NCBI GenBank assembly: GCA_913046365.1
Contig: CAJWRM010000010.1
Coordinates: forward strand, 1-64,000
Reading direction: 5' to 3'
Source of the DNA: an uncultured Flavobacteriales bacterium
GTDB lineage: Bacteria; Bacteroidota; Bacteroidia; Flavobacteriales_D; Crocinitomicaceae
Length of the DNA: 64,000 bases
Part shown: positions 33,766-43,222 of the stretch, piece by piece
Layout of the letters: the number at the start of each line of letters is the position of its first letter
Position numbering within the stretch: position 1 is the stretch's first letter
Notes under the pieces: generated by a model
The model's input: only the letters and a program-made list of their open reading frames with translations
Databases searched by the model: none
What the model was told of the DNA's origin: nothing
Made by a program: the position numbers and the translations under genes

Positions 33766-36700
33766 TTAATCGGGAAGGAAAAAACTAAAAACACTTCCCT
33801 CGCCTTCTTTGGAGGAAAAAGAAACCTCTCCCCCATGGTTTTCAATGATTTGTTTCACAAGAGAAAGGCCTATTCCTGAGCCTGTTGACTTTGTAGTAAA
33901 CCGCGGAATAAAAACACGCTTCTTGTTCTCGGAGTCTATTCCACAGCCATTATCTATTATAGAAAGGGTTACCCCGCTTTTTTCCTCATTATTTTCAAGT
34001 AGCACCTTAATTTTTCCGTGCCCCCTGTTTTGAAAAGATTGAATCGAGTTCTTTATAAGGTTGTTTAAAACCTGAACCATTTGGTCTCTGTCTATGGATA
34101 TTGTTTTTTGTTTAAACATGGGGTTAAACTCAAGTTGGTATTTTTGGTTGCCCTGAAAAACCACTACCGTGTTTTGAACGAGTTGAACAAGGTCGTGTAG
34201 CTCCTTTTGTGGCTCTGGCATGCGTGCAAAATTTGAAAACTCATTGGCTATTCTTGCCAAACCATCTATTTGCTCAATAATACCGTCTACAACCTTTTTA
34301 ATTTTTTCTAGGCTTCCTTTTGGGTCTTCAATGTCATAGCTTCGAAGCAAATGTTGTACGCTGAGCTTCATTGGTGTAAGCGGGTTTTTTATTTCATGTG
34401 CCACCTGCTTTGCCATCTCTCTCCAGGCAGACTCCCTCTCTGTTCTTGTCAGCTGATCCGCAGCGCGCTCAAGCTCCTCTATTTTTTCATTGTAGAGCTC
34501 CACAATTGATCCTATTTCATCATTAGCAACGTAGGTTATTTTCTTGTTTTGTTCTCCAAGGCGCAACTTTGAAAGGCTTTCCTGTAGTACCTGTAACGGT
34601 TGTGTTAGCCAATTTGAGATAACCAAAGAAAGGATGATTGAGATTGCCAACAGGAACATAAAGACATTTATAATTGCCACTAAAAAACCTTGAATTTGAT
34701 TTTCATAATCTTCTTGCTGACCAAAGTGCTGAAGGTTAATATAGCCCAAGGTTTTAAGTTCTTTATTATATACAGGCATATATGATGACGTGTAGGAGAG
34801 TTCGCCTATATTTTCCTGCTGAGAGAAGTGTACTTTTTCTCTGTTGTTTAAGCTTTCAAATGCGTTCGTGTTGATTTGTTTGCTTAGTAGTCCAAGGTTA
34901 AAAATCTGCTGTCTTGAAGAGGAAACTAAAAATCCGTCTACATCATAAATGTTTATGTCTGTTAAAAACACCCGCGAAAGTTTGTTGAGTGTTTTTTCTA
35001 AAAAAACACCGTCCTTCGCAATATCAAAGCGATCCATTTTTGCGATTTTATTTTTCAACTCTTCTGAAACAGACTGAAGCTTTTCATTAATAACTCGCTT
35101 ATTATAGTTTTTATATTGGTTTTTAACAAAAAGTCCGCTACCAGCTCCAAATAGAAAAAGAGAAAGCACTACCATTGACACAAGAATTGCTTGTATTTTA
35201 AACGCTAGAGAAACAGCTTGTTTTTCATTGTCGTTTGAATTTCTAATTAGCAATAAAAATAAAAGGCGAACAATTCCCATTAGGCAAAAAATGTATGCGT
35301 AAGGTGTAAAGAACGCAAGCCCTTCAGGCTGTTTCTTAGAAAGCACCACGGCATTTTTATGAACACCTCTTAAAACGTAATGGCTTTGCCCCTCAAAAAC
35401 CATGTGAGGCGAGGTTTTTTCTGAAAAATTGTTGAGGTATACAGGGTAGCTATATGACCCAAAAGACTTGAAAAGCTTGCCCTCTTTATACTTCGCAATA
35501 GAGTATTTTTTTAAATAGTCTAAAGTGTGTGCTTTGTTTGAAATCAAAAGGCGAGGAAATCCTATTTCCTCAGGAATCAGCTTAGATTTAAGCCCTATAA
35601 AAAGCACAGACCGCTTAGATTCGCTTGTGCGAACAGGCTGTCTAACAACATAGTTAAAACCGTTTTTTGAGGATGGTATAAAGTAGACATTTGAGCAAAT
35701 TTCAGATGCTTTTCCGTGTGTTTCTATTAGTTTTTCCCAATCAGAAAAAGACATATTGTCTCGAACGACAATTCCTTTTTGGTCCGCGTTGTAAAAATTA
35801 AAAGAACACTCGTAACCCTCCCAAAAACCCTTAAAAAACTTATGCTCTAAAACGTAAGAAAACCGCGATGGCGTGAGATTTTCTTGCTTCCTTCGAGAGG
35901 TGTTGAGTAAAAATGGCGCGGCTTCCAGCTCGAGGGTCATCGCTTTGTATTTTATCTCAAGTTCTCTATCCCTTTCATTTAGAACTTTTTTCGCCAAAAC
36001 CTGTCGTGTTTCAAGGTCTTTAACTACGTTATTAACTGTGATTTGAGAAACCAAGGCGGCAGACAAAAACACAGTTGAAAAAACAGACCTTAAAAGCCTT
36101 TGTTTAAATGCCTTTTTATTAAAAAACAAAACTCCTGTTGCGGTTAAACAAAGTGGTAGACACATTGACAAAGAAGAGCTATTGAAAACTGTAATCTCCA
36201 GAACCACCGAAAGGATACAAGCTAAAAATAAAACAGCAACCATCCTTGGTCCTGGGCCCTTAATTAAGCTATTAAATACTGATTTAAAAAATGAATTGTA
36301 TGCCAAAAACAAAAGCACATAAAAAAAGATGATCAGATAAGAAAAAAGTTCGAGCTCAAAAAGATTATCTAGTCCGATCGGGATAGAAGAACTTTTTAAA
36401 ACAAAGGGTATTGTCCCTTCAACCAACCACCACAAAGGAACTAAAAAAAGAACCTGAAAAATGGGCGGAACAGACTTTAAAACGGTTTTTTTAAAACCGG
36501 AAGAAACAAGAAGGCAGCTTAAGGTTGAAAACAAAACAAAAACAGAAAAAATATTTGGAACATATGCGTTGTAAGCAAAAACCTGAGCGGAAACAACGTC
36601 AGAAGAGAGTAATCCTGAAATGCTTAGTAAATACATTAAAACGAAAAGTGTAATAAAACCCGCACGCTTTGCAAGCGGTTTTTTAAGTTGAGTCAAACTC

Positions 36701-37338
36701 AAAAACAAAAACACCAATGAGGTAAGCCCAAGAAAAAGAAGGCTTCTTGATTTAGTTTTACCATAATAAACGGGGTTTGATATTGAAAAACAATAGTCTC
36801 CTTTACTGTTTAAAACGACTTGTCCTTCCTGTTCGTCAAGGGTTAATAGAAAAAAAGACTCACTAATTTCCTTGCTAACGTGGTTTCGTAAATATTCGTT
36901 TTGGTACCTGTAGCGTTGTTTTACTAAAAAAGAAACAGCCACAATATGGTCTTGGTGTTCTGCCAAGCAGGAATAATACCAGCCGTTTTTAAGATGAACT
37001 AGGCCTTCCGATGGGAAGCTCAGAGAAGAGAGTCTAGGGACCGGCATCTTGTTTGAACTCCAATACTTCAGGGAGTCATTCTGATATACGTGATAAATTA
37101 AGGAGGTGTCTTCTTTTTCACTATAAACCTCTCCTTGAAGCGACTCCAACAAGAGGTTTTTTGCTGCCAGTTCAGCCTTTTTTTCTTGTTTTAAAAATTT
37201 CGCTTGTGTTGTTTTAACATCGATACTTTCTGGCCTCCAAAAAACATTTATTAAAACGAAAGTGCCCGCCAAAAGAAGCGCTAAAGACATATACCAAGCG
37301 CCGTAATCAGAGGAAAATATTTTCTTCAGATGCTTCAT
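33766..37338 (-). CDS. Giant membrane sensor histidine kinase (orphan, NtrY-like core)
   Basis: A 1190-residue kinase. TM1 at ~15-33, an extracytoplasmic region to ~195, then about eight closely spaced TMs (~197-450), a second extracytoplasmic region ending in two TMs (~680-760), a third sensor region, a last TM (AIINVFMFLLAISIILSLVI), and a HAMP domain (TQPLQVLQESLSKLRLGEQN). The phosphoacceptor motif is QVAHEIKNPLTPMKLS (His981), as in NtrY-type kinases. The ATPase has NNLIKNSIQSF, DNGCGID and GSGIGLSLVKQ. The catalytic core looks intact. The many TM helices in front are unusual for a kinase. No response regulator is adjacent. The start codon overlaps the uridine kinase stop (ATGA), so both are made from one transcript. 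Confidence 0.92.
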   Translation of the reverse strand: MKHLKKIFSSDYGAWYMSLALLLAGTFVLINVFWRPESIDVKTTQAKFLKQEKKAELAAKNLLLESLQGEVYSEKEDTSLIYHVYQNDSLKYWSSNKMPVPRLSSLSFPSEGLVHLKNGWYYSCLAEHQDHIVAVSFLVKQRYRYQNEYLRNHVSKEISESFFLLTLDEQEGQVVLNSKGDYCFSISNPVYYGKTKSRSLLFLGLTSLVFLFLSLTQLKKPLAKRAGFITLFVLMYLLSISGLLSSDVVSAQVFAYNAYVPNIFSVFVLFSTLSCLLVSSGFKKTVLKSVPPIFQVLFLVPLWWLVEGTIPFVLKSSSIPIGLDNLFELELFSYLIIFFYVLLFLAYNSFFKSVFNSLIKGPGPRMVAVLFLACILSVVLEITVFNSSSLSMCLPLCLTATGVLFFNKKAFKQRLLRSVFSTVFLSAALVSQITVNNVVKDLETRQVLAKKVLNERDRELEIKYKAMTLELEAAPFLLNTSRRKQENLTPSRFSYVLEHKFFKGFWEGYECSFNFYNADQKGIVVRDNMSFSDWEKLIETHGKASEICSNVYFIPSSKNGFNYVVRQPVRTSESKRSVLFIGLKSKLIPEEIGFPRLLISNKAHTLDYLKKYSIAKYKEGKLFKSFGSYSYPVYLNNFSEKTSPHMVFEGQSHYVLRGVHKNAVVLSKKQPEGLAFFTPYAYIFCLMGIVRLLFLLLIRNSNDNEKQAVSLAFKIQAILVSMVVLSLFLFGAGSGLFVKNQYKNYNKRVINEKLQSVSEELKNKIAKMDRFDIAKDGVFLEKTLNKLSRVFLTDINIYDVDGFLVSSSRQQIFNLGLLSKQINTNAFESLNNREKVHFSQQENIGELSYTSSYMPVYNKELKTLGYINLQHFGQQEDYENQIQGFLVAIINVFMFLLAISIILSLVISNWLTQPLQVLQESLSKLRLGEQNKKITYVANDEIGSIVELYNEKIEELERAADQLTRTERESAWREMAKQVAHEIKNPLTPMKLSVQHLLRSYDIEDPKGSLEKIKKVVDGIIEQIDGLARIANEFSNFARMPEPQKELHDLVQLVQNTVVVFQGNQKYQLEFNPMFKQKTISIDRDQMVQVLNNLIKNSIQSFQNRGHGKIKVLLENNEEKSGVTLSIIDNGCGIDSENKKRVFIPRFTTKSTGSGIGLSLVKQIIENHGGEVSFSSKEGEGSVFSFFLPD

Positions 37339-37949
37339 TCTATCAGTTTCCTTAATGTTGATTTTAGCTTATCCAGGCCTTCTTTAGCCGCATCATTGTT
37401 TTGAAAAACAAAAGTCGCTTCATGCTTGTAAGGAAGAATGTATTTGTCAAAACAAGGAACAACGTGTTCATACCATTGATAGGTAATTTCTTCTTTGGTA
37501 TAACCCCGTGTTTTCTGATCCCTTTCTATTCGTCGTGATAACTGATGCTTTCGCTCAACTTCTACGTATATGGAAAAATCAAGCTTGTTTTTTACGGGCT
37601 TAAAATGAAACAAAAACAACCCCTCAACAATTAAAATTTTTTTTGGGTGAATTAAGACTGTTTTCGTATCATTTACAGGGGCATTAAAAAAATACTCCTT
37701 CACCTCTATGCTTTCGCCATCAATTAAAGTAGAAAGGTCTTTTATTAGTTTTTTTTCATCAAGCGCTGTAGGAAGGTCAAAATTAACAACATTGTTCTTG
37801 TCTATGGCCTGCTGCTCTTTTGGTAAATAGTAATTATCCATTGTAAAAACAGACACCTCCTCCTCGCCTAGGGCTTGTTTAAGTTTTTTAAGAAGCGTTG
37901 TTTTTCCAGACCCGCTTCCTCCACAAATTCCGATTACAAAAGGCTTCAT
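37335..37949 (-). CDS. udk: Uridine kinase
   Basis: A 204-residue P-loop kinase. Walker A GGSGSGKT (10-17), then FTMDNYYLPKEQQAID (uridine-binding DxYY region), VNFDLPTALD, KKILIVEGLFLFH, and RRIERDQKTRGYTKEE (lid, with the conserved RxxRDxxxRG pattern). It phosphorylates uridine and cytidine with ATP or GTP in pyrimidine salvage. Length matches the family (~205-215). It is the first gene of a two-gene operon with the giant histidine kinase and diverges from the thioredoxin-like gene. A -7-like TATCTTTA lies about 20 nt upstream of the ATG on the minus strand. Confidence 0.93.
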   Translation of the reverse strand: MKPFVIGICGGSGSGKTTLLKKLKQALGEEEVSVFTMDNYYLPKEQQAIDKNNVVNFDLPTALDEKKLIKDLSTLIDGESIEVKEYFFNAPVNDTKTVLIHPKKILIVEGLFLFHFKPVKNKLDFSIYVEVERKHQLSRRIERDQKTRGYTKEEITYQWYEHVVPCFDKYILPYKHEATFVFQNNDAAKEGLDKLKSTLRKLIE

Positions 37950-38060
37950 AGGTATATTATGGTTCTAAAGTAAAGATATGTAATCGTTTTGGATTCAAAA
38001 AAGCCTCATTTTTATATTTATTGGAAAAGGTGTAACTTTAATGCTTTACAATTATTACTC

Positions 38061-38678
38061 ATGTTGAAAGTCTTTTTTTATACCTTTTTTTCTCTCTTTG
38101 TTTATACTTGTTCGTGGTCTCAAGCGCCAATCGGATCTTTATTAAAAACTCCAAAAACAACTTATAAAAACGCCAATGGGCCGAGCGCTTCGCTTGTTCA
38201 AGAAATGAAGCAAAATGGTTTAATTATTGTTTTTAGCTGCAACACATGTCCTTTTGTTGTTGGAAGTAAACACTTTCCTGGTTGGGAGAAACAATACAAT
38301 GATCTATTTGATACGTCAATGAAAAACAATATTGGCTTTGTGTTAATGAACTCAAACGAAGCAAAAAGACAAGGGGATGACGCTTTTGAGAAAATGGAAA
38401 TCCACGCCAAAAACAACAATTATAAGATGTCGTATCTTTTGGATGTAGGATCAAGCCTCGCTAATGAACTTCTTGCCAAGACAACTCCGCATGTTTTTTT
38501 CTACAACGCCCAGTTTGAACTCATTTACTCCGGGTCTATAGATAACATCTGGGACGGGAAAAGAAAAAGAGAATCTTATTATTTAAAAGATGCAATTAAC
38601 AGCCATCTTAATTCAAAAAAAATAAAACCCGCAAGCACTCCTCCGAAAGGATGTAGTATTAAGCGAGTAACACCTTAA
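38061..38678 (+). CDS. Exported thioredoxin-like (redoxin) protein
   Basis: 205 residues from ATG 38061; the longer in-frame start at 37989 would place 24 polar residues before the signal peptide (LKVFFYTFFSLFVYTCSWSQA). The redox site is FSCNTCPFV (Cys60-x-x-Cys63), followed by a thioredoxin-like core: FPGWEKQYNDLF, NIGFVLMNSNEA, YKMSYLLDVGSSLANELLAK, and TTPHVFFYNAQFELIYSGSI with the cis-Pro. It resembles alkyl-hydroperoxide-reductase/TSA-type proteins with a resolving Cys pair. It is probably periplasmic. It lies 32 nt before the protease gene. Confidence 0.83.
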   Translation: MLKVFFYTFFSLFVYTCSWSQAPIGSLLKTPKTTYKNANGPSASLVQEMKQNGLIIVFSCNTCPFVVGSKHFPGWEKQYNDLFDTSMKNNIGFVLMNSNEAKRQGDDAFEKMEIHAKNNNYKMSYLLDVGSSLANELLAKTTPHVFFYNAQFELIYSGSIDNIWDGKRKRESYYLKDAINSHLNSKKIKPASTPPKGCSIKRVTP

Positions 38679-38710
38679 ACCTTAACAAATTACACAACAA
38701 CTAAACTAAA

Positions 38711-41050
38711 ATGAAACAACTATTTACAACCTTATTTTTAACATCCTGCATTTCTATCTCTTCTTTTGCACAAACAATTCAGGGAGATGGAGGAGTGCCA
38801 AAGACCTTCAAAGAAAGATTAAACACAAAAGACATTGAAACATGGGTTTTTGACACGCCTGACATCAATACTCTTCAAGCAGAAGATGCTATAACTGATC
38901 AAAAAGGAGACGCTCCTTGGAGGTTTGGTCACAACAACTACACTCAGCTGAACCTAAACAACTCCGGGTCTTGGATTGAAACAACAAACGGATCTAAGAT
39001 TTGGAGAATTATAATCTCTTGTGAAGAAGCATTAACTGTTAATCTCACTTTTACTGAGACAGAAATTCCTGAAGGCAACCAGCTTTATGTCTATAATCCA
39101 AAAAAAGATTTTATTCTCGGCTCTTTTAATCAAAATCACATCTATAAGGGAGAGCTTGGGACAGAGCTTGTTCCGGGAAACAAAGTAATTGTTGAATATT
39201 TTATTCCGCAAGGAAACCCATTTGGTTCTGTAAATATAAACACAGTCACACATGGCTACAGAACAGCGAATGAATTTGCAGAGAAGGCTTTTGGAAGCTC
39301 GGGATCCTGCAACATGAATGCAAACTGCCCGGATGGCGCAACATGGGTAAATGAAAGAAATAGTGTGGTAATGCTTGTTTCTGGGAGCAGTGGTTTTTGC
39401 ACGGGCGCACTTATAAACAACACCGCTAACGACGGAACGCCTTATGTATTAACAGCGAACCATTGTTATTCAAACCCAGCAAATTGGATTTTTCGGTTTA
39501 ACTGGCAAGCGGAAAACTGCAACAACCCCGGAGGCTCGCCATCTTTTGTTTCTTTAAGCGGAGCAACTCTTCGGTCAAGAAGAACACCTACGGATTTTTG
39601 TTTGGTTGAAATTACAGGGGGGCTGACAAGTGGATCTGTTCCTGCAAGTTATAGCCCGTTTTTCGCAGGTTGGGACAATACAGGAAATACTCCATCAACT
39701 ACTGTTTGTATTCATCACCCAGCCGGTGACATTAAGAAAATTTCTTTCGATGATGATGCCGCCTCTGTTTCGCAATCAATGGGTTCGTCTGAAGCAAATT
39801 CAACATGGACGGTTCGATGGGACAGAAATACCACAACCGAAGGGGGGTCTTCTGGCTCGCCGTTGTTTGACCAAAACCACCGAATCATTGGTCAGCTTTG
39901 GGGAGGAGGGGCTTCGTGTAACAACCTAAACTCACCAGACTATTATGGTCGTGTTTCAATGTCTTGGGAACCGCCAGGAAGCAACACAACGAACCAGTTA
40001 AAACACTGGTTAGACCCTAACGGTCTAGGTGCCGGGTTTGTTGATGGTTATGACCCTTCTGGAGCAAGTGCAACACAGTTTGACGCGGGCGTGTCGAACG
40101 CATCATTAAATGAAACCGCTGTTTGTGGGTCAGAGTTTATACCCAGCTTCGACCTTTCTAACCCCGGCTCCGAGACCTTAAACTCGGCCACAATTAACTA
40201 CAGTATTGATGGAGCCGCAAACCAAACATTTAACTGGACCGGGACTCTTGCTCAATACCAAAGCGAGACAGTAACATTGCCTTCTGTTACCCTAGGAACA
40301 GGAAACCACACGCTTAGTGTTGAGGTTAATAACCCAAACAACCAGTCGGACGAGAACTCTAACAACAATATTGCCAATGAATCAATTTCCATTGCTGCTT
40401 ATCCTGAAACAGCTGTTTACGTGACCGTTTCGTTATTGACTGACGATTACGCCGAGGAAACATACATGGAAATAACCAATAGTAGCGGAAATGTTATTTG
40501 GAGCGAAGGAAATGAAAACGTTTCAGGAGACTTTGACACGGGAAACGCAGACCCAGACCCAGACCCAACAAACGCATTTGAAAACAACACGGCTTATGAG
40601 TGGGACGTTCCTCTTTCTTCCGTTGAGTGTTACACCTTTACTATATATGATTACTATGGAGATGGTATCGATTCTGAGCAGTGGGGAGGTACAAATGGAG
40701 ATCTTGAGCTTCTGGATAATTTTGGCGCTGTTATTTATTCTCTTGCTGATCCAAACTTTGAAGGACAAGAAAGCTCCGTTGTAAAAAACGCCACTGTCGG
40801 AATTTCCTCGGATCAAAGTGCTTTTCTTTCTGTATACCCAAACCCAGCGACCAACTATGTTGTGCTTCAAACAAGAGGGTTTAATAATCAGTATGAAATA
40901 ACAGACCTTTCGGGAAAATCAATCTGTTCAGGTCAGATAGAAAACATTAAAACGACGATTCCAACAGAGGGCTGGGCGAGAGGGTCCTATTTGGTAAGGG
41001 TTTCTGGCGAGAGTCTTGAACCGGCTATTAGAAGGTTTACGATTAAATAA
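38711..41050 (+). CDS. Secreted lysyl-endopeptidase-like serine protease with T9SS C-terminal domain
   Basis: A 779-residue protein. Signal peptide to ~20 (ISSFAQ), a propeptide to ~195, then a trypsin-fold catalytic domain ~196-435: LTANHCYS (His251), TPTDFCLVEI (Asp295) and EGGSSGSPLFD (Ser381). Paired Cys residues and the motif spacing resemble lysyl endopeptidase (Achromobacter protease I type). A CARDB-like domain follows (~455-555), then a Cys-containing beta domain with YTFTIYDYYGDGIDSEQWGG (similar to one in the dikinase-like protein at 1635), and a T9SS type A tail (VYPNPATNYVVLQTRG...IRRFTIK). It is a likely extracellular nutrient protease. Confidence 0.9.
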   Translation: MKQLFTTLFLTSCISISSFAQTIQGDGGVPKTFKERLNTKDIETWVFDTPDINTLQAEDAITDQKGDAPWRFGHNNYTQLNLNNSGSWIETTNGSKIWRIIISCEEALTVNLTFTETEIPEGNQLYVYNPKKDFILGSFNQNHIYKGELGTELVPGNKVIVEYFIPQGNPFGSVNINTVTHGYRTANEFAEKAFGSSGSCNMNANCPDGATWVNERNSVVMLVSGSSGFCTGALINNTANDGTPYVLTANHCYSNPANWIFRFNWQAENCNNPGGSPSFVSLSGATLRSRRTPTDFCLVEITGGLTSGSVPASYSPFFAGWDNTGNTPSTTVCIHHPAGDIKKISFDDDAASVSQSMGSSEANSTWTVRWDRNTTTEGGSSGSPLFDQNHRIIGQLWGGGASCNNLNSPDYYGRVSMSWEPPGSNTTNQLKHWLDPNGLGAGFVDGYDPSGASATQFDAGVSNASLNETAVCGSEFIPSFDLSNPGSETLNSATINYSIDGAANQTFNWTGTLAQYQSETVTLPSVTLGTGNHTLSVEVNNPNNQSDENSNNNIANESISIAAYPETAVYVTVSLLTDDYAEETYMEITNSSGNVIWSEGNENVSGDFDTGNADPDPDPTNAFENNTAYEWDVPLSSVECYTFTIYDYYGDGIDSEQWGGTNGDLELLDNFGAVIYSLADPNFEGQESSVVKNATVGISSDQSAFLSVYPNPATNYVVLQTRGFNNQYEITDLSGKSICSGQIENIKTTIPTEGWARGSYLVRVSGESLEPAIRRFTIK

Positions 41051-41057
41051 GAAAAGC

Positions 41058-42182
41058 GTGGGTGGTTTTTATGTGCATATTCCTTTTTGCGCAAAAAAAT
41101 GCTCATACTGCGATTTCCATTTCTCTACTCACTTTGATTCTTATAGGGAAGAAATGGTCGCGGGTATTGCTAAAGAAATTATATCGAGAAAAGGGGAGTC
41201 TTCGGCTCCCCTTCTTAGCATCTACTTTGGAGGGGGTACCCCTAGCCTCCTTACAATAAAAGAACTCGCTTTTTTACTCAACACTATAAAACAGAATTAC
41301 TCTATAAATAGTTGTGTAGAAATCACGCTTGAAGCCAATCCCGAAGACATTTCTTTTGAATCGCTATATCAATGGCAAGAACTAGGGATAAACAGGCTTA
41401 GTGTGGGCTTGCAAAGTTTTAAGCCATCGGACCTTGATTGGATGAACCGTGGACACTCTGCAGGACAAACGATTGAGTGTCTAGAAAGCGCTTCTGCTAG
41501 TGGGTTTAAAGACATTTCGGTAGACATCATGTATGGGCTTCCTGGGCTAACAATTAAAGATTGGGGGTCACATCTTGAGCGTGTTGTTTCTTCTAATATA
41601 ACACACGTTTCTGCTTATTGTCTTACTGTTGAAAAAGGAACAAAGCTTGAGCGAGAGGTAAAAAAAGGAAGGCGCGTTATCCCTGAAGACCTTGTAATTG
41701 AGCAGCAGTATAAACTTCTTGTTTCTAAACTTAAAAGCGCTGGGTTTGAACAATATGAGGTGTCCAATTTTGCTCGAAAAAACAAATATTCTAAACACAA
41801 TAGTGCCTACTGGAAAGGTGTTGGCTATATCGGTGTTGGCCCCTCTGCACACTCTTTTAGCTTAGGATACAGGCGCTGGAACGTTTCAAACAATAAAACA
41901 TATATAAAAAAAATTGAAGAAGATATACGGTTTCATGAAGAAGAGTTCCTTTGTGATAAAGACGTGTGGAACGAGCTTTTTCTTACGGGGTTCAGAACAC
42001 GATGGGGCGTATCAAAAAAAAGCATTGAAGCGCTCGGGGGTTTTTCAACAAATGAAAAAAAACTGTTGAACAACTATCTTTCTGAAGGAAAAATAAAAAA
42101 AGAAAGGGGCTCTTTGTGTTTAACAGGAGATGGCTTTCTTTTTGCTGATGGTATTGCCCAAGATTTTTTCAGAACATCATAA
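41058..42182 (+). CDS. hemW: Radical SAM heme chaperone HemW (coproporphyrinogen III oxidase-like)
   Basis: 374 residues from GTG 41058, chosen because family members begin just before the YVHIPFC motif; an upstream TTG at 41016 lies inside the protease gene. The [4Fe-4S] motif is CAKKCSYCDF (Cys11, Cys15, Cys18), the SAM motif is YFGGGTPSLL, and ISVDIMYGLPGLT and SAYCLTVEKGTKL are typical of HemW. The family was long annotated as oxygen-independent coproporphyrinogen oxidase, but most members act as heme chaperones. It starts 7 nt after the protease gene and its end overlaps the convergent 42177 gene by 6 nt. Confidence 0.9.
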   Translation: MGGFYVHIPFCAKKCSYCDFHFSTHFDSYREEMVAGIAKEIISRKGESSAPLLSIYFGGGTPSLLTIKELAFLLNTIKQNYSINSCVEITLEANPEDISFESLYQWQELGINRLSVGLQSFKPSDLDWMNRGHSAGQTIECLESASASGFKDISVDIMYGLPGLTIKDWGSHLERVVSSNITHVSAYCLTVEKGTKLEREVKKGRRVIPEDLVIEQQYKLLVSKLKSAGFEQYEVSNFARKNKYSKHNSAYWKGVGYIGVGPSAHSFSLGYRRWNVSNNKTYIKKIEEDIRFHEEEFLCDKDVWNELFLTGFRTRWGVSKKSIEALGGFSTNEKKLLNNYLSEGKIKKERGSLCLTGDGFLFADGIAQDFFRTS

Positions 42183-42788
42183 GTAGAACACCCCATTAAT
42201 TCTTTTTGCGCGTAGCAATAGGTCTTTATAAACCACGCTTATTCGCAACTCTGCACCTGTGAAAAGGCTTTTTATTTTTCTGATAACCGTTTGGTTTAGC
42301 TGATTGCCCTTAATCGTTATTGCCTCTTTTTTGTCTAAAGCTATGGAGATCTCTGTAATTTGATAGTTTGCTTTCGGCCACTGTTCTGAAAAACAAACAC
42401 TTAGCGCTAGGTTAGCCGTATTGGGACTTTCTCCGGAGACAGCTTTACCTAAACAAAGAGCGGGTAAAGGGCCTTTTTTAATAACAAAAGAAAACTTGTC
42501 TATAAAAATTTTTTCTCTGCCTCCTTCTGGTGATTCCGTATAGGCCGCAATATTAAGCTGCCCTTTGTTCCTAGTAACCGTGTCTAAAACCTCTATCAAA
42601 TAATTGCCTTTTCTATCCGTTGGGTGAACCCTTAATGTTCCATCAAAACACAAAGGCGTTCCTTCATTTACATAAAACTCGTTTACAATCCCTGACAAAA
42701 AAACAGAGTCTTGTTTATTATTAAACAAGTATTGTTGTCCTTGCAGAGAGAAACAAAATAAAGAAAAAACAACGACAGCCTTAAACAT
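42177..42788 (-). CDS. Secreted protein of unknown function, C-terminus weakly like the GldM C-terminal domain
   Basis: A 203-residue protein with a signal peptide (VVVFSLFCFSLQGQ). No firm family. The N-terminal half is beta-rich (FLSGIVNEFYVNEGTPLCFD; NYLIEVLDTVTRNKGQLNI). The C-terminal half has the pattern FSFVIKKGPLPALCLGKAVS, then YQITEISIALDKKEAITIKG and LFTGAELRISVVY, reminiscent of the C-terminal domains of the T9SS/gliding protein GldM, but too weak to assign. Its ATG overlaps the last base of the rpiB stop codon on the same strand, so the two genes are translationally coupled. Confidence 0.65.
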   Translation of the reverse strand: MFKAVVVFSLFCFSLQGQQYLFNNKQDSVFLSGIVNEFYVNEGTPLCFDGTLRVHPTDRKGNYLIEVLDTVTRNKGQLNIAAYTESPEGGREKIFIDKFSFVIKKGPLPALCLGKAVSGESPNTANLALSVCFSEQWPKANYQITEISIALDKKEAITIKGNQLNQTVIRKIKSLFTGAELRISVVYKDLLLRAKRINGVFYL

Positions 42789-43222
42789 TACGAGCAGGCT
42801 ATTTTATTCACTCTTCGTTGGTGTCGGCCCCCTTCAAATTCCGTCTTTAAAAAAGTATCTACACATTTTTTAGCTTCTTTCAATGAAATATACCTTGCAG
42901 GTAATGAAATAACATTGGCGTCGTTGTGTTGCCGGGCCAACGCAGATATTTCATCTGTCCAACACAATGCACAGCGTATTCCTCTGTGTTTGTTTGCAGA
43001 CATGCTTATTCCGTTTCCTGAACCACAAATTAAAACACCTATCACTCCTTCTTTTTCTACTGCATTCGCCACAGGGTGGGCATAATCGGGGTAATCAATA
43101 CTTTCTTCCGATGGGCAACCAAAATCCGTAACACTATAACCCTTTTCTTCTAAAAAAGAAACGAGTTCGCTCTTAAGTTTATACCCTGCGTGATCTGCTC
43201 CTATTGCTATTTTATTATTCAT
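42788..43222 (-). CDS. rpiB: Ribose-5-phosphate isomerase B
   Basis: A 144-residue enzyme interconverting ribulose 5-phosphate and ribose 5-phosphate in the pentose phosphate pathway. Motifs: IAIGADHAGYKLK (substrate-binding Asp-His), GVLICGSGNGISMSANK (Cys66 at the position of the catalytic Cys in the Escherichia coli enzyme), IRCALCWTDEISALARQHND, and GGRHQRRVNKI (phosphate-binding Arg residues). The length is typical. It faces away from the DUF4175 gene across the A/T-rich 429-bp gap. Confidence 0.95.
   Translation of the reverse strand: MNNKIAIGADHAGYKLKSELVSFLEEKGYSVTDFGCPSEESIDYPDYAHPVANAVEKEGVIGVLICGSGNGISMSANKHRGIRCALCWTDEISALARQHNDANVISLPARYISLKEAKKCVDTFLKTEFEGGRHQRRVNKIACS

Noticed and set aside
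40546-40567. Short tandem repeat of cagaccc units
   Set aside because: Only three copies, encoding an Asp-Pro linker inside the protease's beta domain; no sign of a larger repeat or phase-variation tract.
41016-41057. Upstream TTG start for hemW
   Set aside because: It lies inside the protease gene and adds residues not seen in the family; GTG 41058 starts right before the conserved YVHIPFC.
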